NCBI RefSeq assembly: GCF_008014775.2
Contig: NZ_CP144914.1
Location: 2,294,001-2,358,000, forward strand
From: Alkalicoccus halolimnae
GTDB lineage: Bacteria; Bacillota; Bacilli; Bacillales; Salisediminibacteriaceae
Reading direction: 5' to 3'
Length of the DNA: 64,000 nucleotides
The notes beneath the pieces were generated by a model. The model was not told the DNA's origin. It worked only from the letters and a program-made list of their open reading frames with translations, and did no database searches. The position numbers and the translations under genes are program-made. Shown in pieces: positions 46,162 to 54,008 of the stretch (positions are counted from its first letter, which is position 1; each line of letters starts with the position of its first letter).

Positions 46162-47304
46162 TCATTTTATTAGAGATGCTCTTTCGGGATTCAGCCTTTT
46201 TGAAAATTATATTCCTCCTGCTGGGAAAATGACAGATAAGACTTATAAAACATATTTCGTGAAAAAGTGGGAAAACTCCTCTATAACCATACTCCTTATT
46301 AATTATCTATATGTATTGTATTTATACATTTCTCTACAGTCAGCCTCCTATGTTTCGCCGGTGCGATAGAGAACTCGGATAAATACAACGACAGACGATG
46401 GATCAGTCGCGATAGAGCCGTGTTTGAAAATCCCTTTCCTACAGTTACTTATGAAATTGAATCATACAGGAAAATTTATAATTATTTTTTCAGAGGAACT
46501 TTCCGGAATTCGATACGGAATTATTCATCTCCTTTTTTGAAATTCCATCAAAGTAATCAGAAAAGACCTTCCGTCAGAAAACTGACTGAAGGGTCCAGGC
46601 TGTTTACAAAGTAATTTTTTCTGTATAAGTAGACAGTTGGCTGCTTCCGCTTTCGAAGAGTCGCTTTCCGGAGGGAACGCTCTCAGCTGACCTGCCTTTC
46701 AGAAAACAAGAGCATGGCTTCACGCAGCCAAATTCTTGTAAAGCAAAGAACGCTTTTCAAGAATTTCAACACCTCTGGCTGCGCTCATGCTTCCTCAGAT
46801 TTCCCAGCAAGATCAATTGGAAAATCTAAAATATGACTCTTCAATCTTCCGGATCCATTCTTCTACCGCTCCAGCATCTAAACAAAATGAAAGACTTTGC
46901 TGCGAAAACAAGCGTACTACAGGTTTCTCCTATTAAAAAAGGTGATTTTCTCTGCAGTGTCCGGCGGGGACGCCAGTGGGTTGGAAGCGCAGTCTGAAGA
47001 TCCTTTCCAATGCAGTCAGGCATTGGAAATAGCTGAAGACAAGCCCCACGGCAGGCTTCCGCCGGTAAGCGGAGGAGAAAATACAAGGAATAGAATACAT
47101 ATACTTCTTTCTTTACTTAATCAAAACTCTAAGACCTTCCATCAGAAAACTAATGGAAGGTCCGAAAAAATTATCACCTTTTCAATTGATAATTAACAGT
47201 GATTCTGTCAGTGTGATTCATCATCCGAACAGGAAGCAATCTTATTTTTCCCAGCGGATGTTTCAAAGGTTCAGCTACAACTTCCTGAGTAGGAGCTAAA
47301 AGTT
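46162..47304. other. Long gene-free region with a hairpin-bounded segment
   Basis: No gene can be supported. Two near-identical hairpins (GACCTTCC-N-GGAAGGTC type) lie at 46565-46594 and 47132-47162. Between them is a ~600-base GC-richer segment with two other dyads: a stem of about 46719-46785 (GCAGCCA / TGGCTGC ends, with AAATTCTTG/CAAGAATTT inside) and a dense inverted region about 46940-47080. The last 140 bases precede the subtilisin stop. Confidence 0.5.
46563..47163. repeat. Direct hairpin repeats bounding a 600-base segment
   Basis: Copy one (46563-46596) and copy two (47130-47163) share AAGACCTTCC, TCAGAAAACT and GAAGG.TCC. Each copy can form a hairpin. Nothing else with these repeats was found in the window. 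Confidence 0.55.
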
Positions 47305-48441
47305 TTAATCATTAATGGCATCGAGAGTCTGGATAAGTCCGTTACCATAATCACGCTGAGCACCAAGAGGTGCCGCAGTATCATTTAACAGGCTCCGCAG
47401 TTCTGCATTGGACAGCTCCGGTTTAGACTGCCAGACTTGTGCCGCAACTCCGGCAACATGTGGAGCAGCCATGGAAGTACCGTTTAAAGAATCGTAGCCA
47501 TTGTTAGGCACAGTACTGAGAATATCCACCCCGGGAGCTGATATTTCCACTGCTGGACCTGCGCTGGAGAAACTTGCACGCTGGTTATTGCTGTCTACTG
47601 CCGCAACTGCCATAGCAGAATCATACTGAGCTGGATATCCCACCGTATCGAAAAAACCGAACCCGTTTCCTTCGTTTCCGGCAGCAGCTACTACCAGAGA
47701 TCCTTCTTCATAAGCGAGATCCGTGAAATCCTCTAAAATAGACGATCCCTGACTGCCGCCAAGACTCATATTAATAATATCGATGTCATTTTCAATGGAC
47801 CACTCCAGGCCTTCTGCAATGCCGGAAAGGGACCCGCTTCCTTCATTGGAGAGAACTTTTACTGCATAAAGATCTGCTTCCGGAGCCGTACCGATTACGC
47901 CTAGATCATTATCGACGGCCGCCACCGTTCCTGCCACATGAGTTCCATGTCCATTTCCATCGTTAAATGGATTGGAGTTTTCTGAATCCGTAAATACGGA
48001 ATAGCCATCCACTACGTTATCAGCAAGATCTTCATGGGAAGCATCTATACCTGTATCCAGAACAGCAACACTCATACCATCGCCTTCAATTCCCTGAGCC
48101 TGGGCATCTGTGCTCTGCACCTGGTCGATCCCGTAAGGAACATCCTGTGCCATCGTCGTTACTTCTGCGTTTTCATCGAGCGCTGCCACGTGAGGATGGT
48201 TTTCCAGACTGTCCGCCTGAGCATCGGAAAGTTCAACAAGGTGAACAGGAAGGTAATCGTATTCATGGAGAATGTCTTCTCCTTCTACCCCAAACGCATT
48301 TAGAAGCCCTTTTTCAGCAGGACCGTCAAATTGAATTAAATATTCATTTTTTTCACCATCGTCTTCTGTTGTTTCTGCACTAACCTGAAAAGGAACGACC
48401 ATAAATGTAAATGCAAGACCACCAATAAAGTATTTTTTCAT
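47305..48441 (-). CDS. Secreted subtilisin-type serine protease
   Basis: The 378-residue preproenzyme has a signal peptide (about residues 1-23, AFTFMVVPFQVSAETTEDD), an inhibitor-type propeptide (about 24-105, EYLIQFDGPAEKGLLNAF, VHLVELSDAQADSLE), and a mature S8 domain. The triad is Asp in SVAVLDTGIDASH, His in GNGHGTHVAGTVAAVDN and Ser in LNGTSMAAPHVAG. Its acidic surface and a mature start near AQDVPYGIDQVQ recall high-alkaline or halotolerant subtilisins. ATG at 48441 follows AAAGGAGGAGA. It is secreted for protein scavenging. Confidence 0.96.
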   Translation of the reverse strand: MKKYFIGGLAFTFMVVPFQVSAETTEDDGEKNEYLIQFDGPAEKGLLNAFGVEGEDILHEYDYLPVHLVELSDAQADSLENHPHVAALDENAEVTTMAQDVPYGIDQVQSTDAQAQGIEGDGMSVAVLDTGIDASHEDLADNVVDGYSVFTDSENSNPFNDGNGHGTHVAGTVAAVDNDLGVIGTAPEADLYAVKVLSNEGSGSLSGIAEGLEWSIENDIDIINMSLGGSQGSSILEDFTDLAYEEGSLVVAAAGNEGNGFGFFDTVGYPAQYDSAMAVAAVDSNNQRASFSSAGPAVEISAPGVDILSTVPNNGYDSLNGTSMAAPHVAGVAAQVWQSKPELSNAELRSLLNDTAAPLGAQRDYGNGLIQTLDAIND

Positions 48442-48628
48442 CTGCAATCTCTCCTCCTTTAAATGTATAACTGCTTTTTTCAATAAGCTAAAAGCAGCTT
48501 TGTGCACGTTGGTATATGTTTACCAAGTGGCTTCATCTTACAAGGAGGAGAAAAACACTTCAATAACCTGGGCCTTTTTAATTATAAGTATGCTTATATT
48601 ATCAGGGACATTTCTTATTTTGCCCATG

Positions 48629-48664
48629 AAAAAAGCTGCCTCTGGGTTTGCAGGGCAGCTTTTG
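48629..48664. terminator. Terminator of the SpoIIAA-like gene
   Basis: AAAAGCTGCC and GGGCAGCTTTT form a stem with A/T tails; it lies just beyond the stop at 48683. Confidence 0.85.
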
Positions 48665-48682
48665 TCTAACAGGCGCAGTTTA

Positions 48683-49051
48683 TTATTCCTCATCACGCTG
48701 TCTTAGCCATTTGCGTGCTTTTTCAACGTCTTCTGTTCCAAAAGAACGGAAGTTGGCTTTCGTAAACGGATCACTTGCCTTTACAAGGCCGGAAGCGATA
48801 CTGGAGTCGCTGACGAGCGCATATTTTTCAATATTTTTCATATTATCTTTTGCAAACGATAAATATTCTTTAATCGAAGTCGGACTGACTTTAGGCATTT
48901 CCACCGCATATTCCAGCATTCTTATTTTTCCGTTTGTTTCAATTATACGTTTCACTTCATTCATTGCCTGTTCATTTTCTTCATCCGTCAATTTCCCTTT
49001 TGTTTCAAATTCAAGAATATCGCCTTCGCTTGTATCCAGTTTTCTAAACAT
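48683..49051 (-). CDS. SpoIIAA-like (STAS-related) protein
   Basis: The 122-residue protein matches the SpoIIAA-like family PF11964 by pattern: FETKGKLTDEENEQAMNEV, MLEYAVEMPKVSPTSIKEYL, and SDSSIASGLVKASDPFTKAN. Function is unknown; a regulatory or lipid-binding role has been suggested for STAS relatives. ATG at 49051 follows AAGGAGG. It is a single gene. Confidence 0.85.
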   Translation of the reverse strand: MFRKLDTSEGDILEFETKGKLTDEENEQAMNEVKRIIETNGKIRMLEYAVEMPKVSPTSIKEYLSFAKDNMKNIEKYALVSDSSIASGLVKASDPFTKANFRSFGTEDVEKARKWLRQRDEE

Positions 49052-49170
49052 TCTATCCCTCCTTAATTTTCTATTTTCCTTGAAAAACAGTTTTCAAACC
49101 CTTCTGCCCGTAAAAACTTTGAATGTTTGAGAAAATGCTAACCTTCATTTTCATTGATCTTTTTGCTGAA

Positions 49171-49340
49171 TGGCTGCCTTGAAAATAGAAAAGATAAGCG
49201 ATGAAAAGGCGCTTTCGTTTCTATGGGCTTCCCAGGACCGGCCTCAGTTAATTTCGTACACCTTCCATCGGGTGAAGCGTGCTCGTCCTTATTCGCCCTG
49301 GACCCGCTCCGTATGCCCTGCGGCTTACTGAAAAGAACCT
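49171..49340 (+). repeat. Dispersed repeat, copy 10 (arm A, degraded)
   Basis: TGGCTGCCTTGAAAATAG, GGCGCTTTCGTTTCTATGGG and CCGGCCTCAGTTAATTTCG match arm A; the remainder (GTCCTTATTCGCCCTGGAC, CCGTATGCCCTGCGGCTTAC) decays. About 80 bases downstream lies the 49434 gene's end. Confidence 0.7.
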
Positions 49341-49433
49341 TCTGCGCTCAAGTGCAAAAAAGAACGTAAACCAGCGTTTTTTTCATCTTCTGTATTCTCG
49401 CCAGCACCTGTCAGGAATCCAGTGATGAATCAG

Positions 49434-49724
49434 CTACTTCCCGATTTCTTTCATCCATTCCTGAAGCTGATGTTTTGGATAATAAACTTTTCCATTGAGT
49501 GTGATGTGCGGTATGGAAGGATAATCCTGAATTAACGTTTCTGCATCCCGCTTTGTAATGCCGAGAAAGGAATGAACTTTACTTTCCTTTATCAATTCCT
49601 GTTTATTAAACCCAAAAATGTTCTCAAGTGGATCTTTCGCTTTATCATTTTGAAAATTCTTCAATCCTTCCCCGATAAAATACCCGGCCGCTGCCAGACC
49701 GATCGCCAGCAATGTAAAATCCAT
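49434..49724 (-). CDS. Membrane-anchored protein with HTH-like C-terminal domain
   Basis: The 96-residue protein has an N-terminal membrane helix (LLAIGLAAAGYFIGEGL) and a C-terminal domain (FLGITKRDAETLIQDYPSIP, TLNGKVYYPKHQLQEWMKEI) that reads like the small HTH of excisionase/AlpA-type or membrane-tethered DNA-binding proteins. ATG at 49724 has AGGAAG. It follows the amidohydrolase gene by 21 bases, so it is probably in one operon with it. Confidence 0.62.
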   Translation of the reverse strand: MDFTLLAIGLAAAGYFIGEGLKNFQNDKAKDPLENIFGFNKQELIKESKVHSFLGITKRDAETLIQDYPSIPHITLNGKVYYPKHQLQEWMKEIGK

Positions 49725-49745
49725 CAGATCAGCTTCCTTTCTTTT

Positions 49746-50498
49746 TTAGATGCCTTTGCGATACCATGTTAACGCATTTTTAAAAAGCACGTCTTCTGCT
49801 TCCCTCTCCGTGAGGGCTTCATAAATGACATCAATATCAGCATGCGAATACGGCCTTTCAGCACGCGTGGAAGGAAGGTCGGTGCCAAACATTAACGCCT
49901 CTGGATTCGCCTGATAGATCTCCTTCACGGCTTTAACAACATCGAAATCGACCCTTCCAAAACCAGAAGCTTTTATTTTAACTCCTTTTTCTGCAAAATA
50001 AAGAACGTTTCGAAATCCTTCCCGTGAAAGACCGAGATGATCGAGCGAAACAGCCGGCATTTTCAAAATATCAGAAGCCTGATCGTTCAGGTTTTTAGCA
50101 TCAGCATATATTTCGGCATGCCATCCCGCTGTCATATAAACTTTATCTGCCAGTTGGCGCATGCTGGTTACGTCTGCTCTGCCGCCTCTTCTCAGATTGA
50201 ATCTGACTGCTCTGACTCCAGCCTCGTGTAGATTTATAATTTCTTCTTCTGAAGTATCGTGCGGAATCTGGGTTACTCCTGCGAAATTACCTCCCAGTTT
50301 CCGCAGTGCTTCTACAAGATAAGTCTGATCGTGCCCCTGGAAAGAGCCGGAGACGACCGCTCCACCTGCCAGCTCGATTTTTTTCATTTTCTGCATATAA
50401 TCGTCACAGGTGAAAGGTTCTGGCTGAAAACCCTCATTTTCGATAAGAGGAAACACTGGATCAATAATATGTAAATGGGCATCAAACAGTTTAGTGAT
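49746..50498 (-). CDS. Amidohydrolase (LigI/2-pyrone-4,6-dicarboxylate lactonase-like) with ATC start
   Basis: The product of about 250 residues is a TIM-barrel amidohydrolase. The N terminus reads TKLFDAHLHIIDPVFPL, whose HxH binds the metal, with SLDHLGLS, KASGFGRVDF and LMFGTDLPSTR further in. The nearest GTG (50456) would cut off this metal motif. In frame upstream there is no ATG/GTG/TTG, but an ATC at 50496-50498 lies eight bases after GGAGG, exactly where the start belongs. Either the gene uses a rare ATC start, or an ATG has mutated and the gene is dying. It is cotranscribed with 49434 and perhaps with 50525. Confidence 0.75.
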   Translation of the reverse strand: MTKLFDAHLHIIDPVFPLIENEGFQPEPFTCDDYMQKMKKIELAGGAVVSGSFQGHDQTYLVEALRKLGGNFAGVTQIPHDTSEEEIINLHEAGVRAVRFNLRRGGRADVTSMRQLADKVYMTAGWHAEIYADAKNLNDQASDILKMPAVSLDHLGLSREGFRNVLYFAEKGVKIKASGFGRVDFDVVKAVKEIYQANPEALMFGTDLPSTRAERPYSHADIDVIYEALTEREAEDVLFKNALTWYRKGI

Positions 50499-50524
50499 TT
50501 TATTCCCCTCCTTTTTTAAATTAA

Positions 50525-50938
50525 TCAGGGACTTTTATAAAAACTTCCAACAACTACGTAGCCAAAAATAAGGTGAATCATTGTCGTAACATGCGCTTCA
50601 TTCAGGAGAACTATTTCCATAAAAAAGGGAGGGACGAACGAAATAGGGGCAAAGGCAATAAGTTGAGCAGCTATAACATACAATGCCGGGAGTCCTGTAC
50701 CTAGCAGCTTTGCCCAGTGTATGCGCCACGCTCCATTTAATTGAAATTCCTTGAGCAGACGAGGAAGGCGGAGCAGCATTCCTATACCAATCGGGAAAAA
50801 GATGCTGAACTGCCAGAGTAAAAATGGGTCTCCTTCTATGCTTGCTTTTTCCTGTAAAAATTGATGAGTTAGAAAACCAGCGTACATTACCACTCCAATT
50901 CCTAACGTCCATAATAAATAAGTTGTAAACTCCTTCAT
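50525..50938 (-). CDS. Membrane protein of unknown function (137 aa)
   Basis: Four hydrophobic segments (LLWTLGIGVVMYAGFL; LLWQFSIFFPIGIGMLL; LGTGLPALYVIAAQLIAFAP; MIHLIFGYVVVGSFY) separated by short loops. No family recognised. ATG at 50938 has AAAAGGAGG. It lies directly before the amidohydrolase gene (27-base gap), so both could be one unit. Confidence 0.65.
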   Translation of the reverse strand: MKEFTTYLLWTLGIGVVMYAGFLTHQFLQEKASIEGDPFLLWQFSIFFPIGIGMLLRLPRLLKEFQLNGAWRIHWAKLLGTGLPALYVIAAQLIAFAPISFVPPFFMEIVLLNEAHVTTMIHLIFGYVVVGSFYKSP

Positions 50939-51243
50939 CCAATTCCTCCTTTTAGTAAACGTTGTTCTCCGGCTGCCGGCCTGAAAGTATTTCCTTTGAG
51001 CCTCTTATCATCAAAGAGAATTTTTTCTGCTATTTCTTATCAACGTACGTAATAATCTACTTCTTTACTTAACGTGTAAATCCTTTTCCTCCGGGTATCT
51101 TTTCTTTACAGCTGCCGTCAGCTGGTGTTGATACTTACAGAAATCTACGCTCCGGCCAGCCGAAGAAAAGAGTTTCGGGTGGCTGTGGATCTGAAGGTTC
51201 TTCCTATCTCCTTTTTCATATTGACAGCCTGATAAACTTATAC
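50939..51243. other. Gene-free region before the cad operon
   Basis: A repeat-like fragment near 51160-51210 (CGAAGAAAAGAGTTTCGGGTGG) may be a strongly decayed arm B. No gene is visible. Confidence 0.4.
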
Positions 51244-51308
51244 ATTCAAATATAAATTTGAATATTCGAGTTTATTTAATTATAATATATTCAAACGAAT
51301 ATTTGAAT
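51244..51308 (+). promoter_or_regulatory. cadCA promoter with two CadC-type operators
   Basis: A perfect palindrome ATTCAAAT-ATAA-ATTTGAAT (51244-51263) overlaps a -35 TTGAAT (51258-51263). The -10 TATAAT (51281-51286) is 17 bases on. A second palindrome, ATTCAAA-N6-TTTGAAT, lies at 51289-51308 around the start point. This is the TCAAA(T)/(A)TTTGA dyad type bound by ArsR/SmtB/CadC repressors, so two dimers could bind. Confidence 0.85.
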
Positions 51309-51322
51309 AAGGAGAGAACTGT

Positions 51323-51676
51323 ATGAGTGCTAAAGATCAGTGTGAAATATTTACTTTTGATAAACAAAAAGTCGCTTCTTTGAAAGAAAAAATTTTAACT
51401 GAAGACGTAGAGGTCATGGCTGGAATGTTTAAGGCTCTTGCTGATAAAACTAGAATGCATATTGCATACGCTCTGAGCCTGGAAGAAGAGCTGTGTGTCT
51501 GCGATGCAGCACAGATTACGGACACCTCCACTGCCACAGCCTCTCATCACCTGCGCACGTTAAAAAAGCTTGGTCTTGCGAAGTTCCGTAAACAGGGAAA
51601 ACTTGCTTTTTATTCTCTGGATGATGACCATATCCGACAGATGATTCAAATGGCTTGCGAACACAGCCGGGAATAG
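51323..51676 (+). CDS. cadC: CadC-type ArsR/SmtB metal-sensing repressor
   Basis: The 117-residue winged-helix repressor controls cadA and releases DNA when it binds Cd/Pb/Zn. Metal ligands are Cys7 (SAKDQCEIF) and the alpha-3 pair Cys58/Cys60 (ELCVCD), followed by TASHHLRTLKKLGLAKFR, the recognition helix, and DDDHIRQMIQMA. In staphylococcal CadC, as I recall, position 11 is also cysteine; here it is threonine. ATG at 51323 follows AAGGAGAG. It is the first gene of the cadCA operon. Confidence 0.94.
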   Translation: MSAKDQCEIFTFDKQKVASLKEKILTEDVEVMAGMFKALADKTRMHIAYALSLEEELCVCDAAQITDTSTATASHHLRTLKKLGLAKFRKQGKLAFYSLDDDHIRQMIQMACEHSRE

Positions 51677-51713
51677 TGCAGCTGAAACTTGTGTATAGAA
51701 AGAAGGATAGCTG

Positions 51714-53834
51714 ATGGCAGACGAAAGGAATATCCAAAATAAAACCTACCGCATAGAAGGCTTTACCTGAGCAGGCTGCGCAAAAACGTTCGAAAAGAAC
51801 GTGCAGCACCTGGAAGGTGTTGAAAAAGCGGAAGTGAATTTCGGTGCCGCAAAAATTCATATTTCGGGGAGCGTATCCCGCAAAGCAGTGGAAAGAGCCG
51901 GCTCGTTTGAAAACTTAAAAATCCGAGAAGAAAATCAAGGTTCGGTTTCCCGTCCCCCCTTTTGGAAGGAAAAATCGAATATTAAAGTATATTCAGCGGT
52001 TCTCCTCCTCGCTGCGAGCATCATTTTTGGCGAATACTCTCCGGAGAGCAGCCTTCCTGTGCTCGGCTATGCCGGAGCGATTGCAGTCGGAGGATTCACT
52101 CTCTTTCGTAAAGGTCTGCAGAATCTGATACATGCCAAATTCGACATGAACACGTTGATGACAATCGCTGTAATAGGAGCAGCGATCATCGGGGAATGGC
52201 TGGAAGGAGCAGTCGTCGTTATTCTATTTGCCATAAGTGAAGCACTCGAGAGGTATTCGATGGATAAAGCGCGTCAGTCGATTTCCTCGCTGATGGACAT
52301 TGCTCCAAAAGAGGCTCTTATCCGCCGCGGCGGTCGGCAGATGATAATAAATGCAGCAGACATTAACATCGGGGATGTGATGATTGTTAAACCCGGTGAA
52401 AAGCTTGCTATGGATGGTCGTGTCATCAAAGGTAATACCTCCATTAATCAGGCAGCAATTACCGGGGAGAGTGTACCTGCAGAAAAAACAATAAACGATG
52501 ATGTCTACGCTGGAACTCTTAATGAAGAAGGCCTTCTCGAAGTGGAAGTGACGAAACGGGCGGAGGACACAACACTTGCTAAAATCATCCATCTCGTCGA
52601 AGAAGCTCAGGCGGAACGCGCCCCATCTCAGGCTTTCGTAGATAAATTCGCGAAGTATTATACTCCTTTTATCATAGTCATTGCTATTCTTACAGCGGTT
52701 ATTCCGCCGCTTGCTGTGGGAGGTTTATGGAATGAATGGGTGTATCTTGGTCTTGCCGTTCTAGTTGTAGGCTGTCCCTGCGCTCTCGTAGTCTCCACCC
52801 CGATAGCTGTCGTTACCGCTGTCGGTAATGCCGCTAAACACGGGGTACTTATTAAAGGAGGCGTCTATTTAGAAGCTGCCGGAACACTGAGAACAATTGC
52901 CTTTGATAAAACCGGAACGCTTACAGAAGGCGTCCCCGTAATCACAGACATACTCCCTTTTAACAGGGACGAAAACGACGTGCTTTCCGTTGCAGCTGCG
53001 CTTGAATCAGGTTCGCAGCACCCTTTGGCATCCGCTTTTCTTAAAAAAGCCGTGGGAGCGGATATTGATTACGAAAGTATTCAGGTTGATCATTTTCAAT
53101 CAATCACCGGGAGAGGAATAAAAGCGGAAATGAAAGGGACCGAGTACTATTTAGGGAGTCCTGCACTGTTTTCAGACCTTCTTTTAAAAACTAATGATGA
53201 AATAAATCGGAACATCACCAAAATGGAAAATGACGGTAAAACCGTTATGCTTCTTGGAACAAAAAAAGAGATATTATCTATTTTTGCTGTAGCAGACCGT
53301 ATACGTCCTTCTGCTAAAGCAGCGATAAGTAAACTAAACAAACTGGGAATGGAAACGATTATGCTTACCGGGGACAATGAACGGACCGCTTCCGCCATCG
53401 GAAGAGATGCTGGAGTCAAAAGCATTCAGGCCGGCCTCCTTCCGGAAGATAAGCTTTCAAGCATCAAAAAATTAACGGGTAAAGGGAAAAATATTGCTAT
53501 GGTCGGAGATGGAGTGAATGATGCGCCAGCTCTTGCTGCTTCCACAGTCGGAATTGCAATGGGGGGAGCGGGTACGGATACGGCGATAGAAACAGCTGAC
53601 ATTGCGCTCATGGCGGACGATCTGGCTCAGCTGCCCTACACTGTAAAACTGAGCCGTAAAGCCCTTCGCATCATTAAACAGAACATTACCTTTTCTCTTG
53701 CGCTTAAAGTGCTTGCGCTTTTACTCGTGATCCCGGGATGGCTCACATTATGGATTGCGATCATTGCAGATATGGGCGCCACCCTTCTTGTTACAATGAA
53801 CAGCCTCCGCCTGATGCGGATAAAAGATAAATAA
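51714..53834 (+). CDS. cadA: Cd/Zn/Pb P1B-type ATPase with in-frame UGA (Sec19) in the HMA motif
   Basis: The 706-residue pump exports Cd2+/Zn2+/Pb2+. It starts at the ATG at 51714, 37 bases after cadC. The N-terminal HMA reads [21 protein letters not shown], where the family has GFTCANC or CAGC, so the TGA (51768-51770) stands at the first cysteine of CxxC. After the TGA the frame runs without a shift through [17 protein letters not shown] to the end. Other motifs are intact: TGES, CPC (354-356), DKTGTLTEG (Asp398), GSQHPLA and [11 protein letters not shown] starting codon after the TGA (GTG at 51801) would remove the HMA entirely. With a hairpin 5-35 bases after the TGA this looks like UxxC by selenocysteine. 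A plain nonsense mutation is the alternative, with translation restarting downstream. Confidence 0.85.
51776..51806 (+). promoter_or_regulatory. Candidate SECIS hairpin of cadA
   Basis: ACGTTC (51786-51791) and GAACGT (51797-51802) pair perfectly over loop GAAAA, whose first base is G, 21 bases after the TGA. A lower stem CTGC/GCAG (51776-51779/51803-51806) extends it across an internal A-rich bulge. The geometry is that of a bacterial SECIS. Confidence 0.7.
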
Positions 53835-53944
53835 CCTTCACAGAACTTCGGGGAGCGCTCCCCCTTCTGAAAAATCTCTTTTCTTTCACTCTGTTCAGGA
53901 CGCTGAATATCAGGTTTTGACTAGTACCCAGCTAAACGCACCTC

Positions 53945-53992
53945 AAAAAACAGCCTGTCCCTGCACCGTTAATCCGGTACAGGAACAGGCTG
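53945..53992 (-). terminator. Terminator of the deacetylase gene
   Basis: CAGCCTGT..CCTG..ACCGG and its complement pair around TTAAT; the minus-strand end is TTTTTT. Confidence 0.88.
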
Positions 53993-54008
53993 CTATTTTA
54001 TTTGCTTA

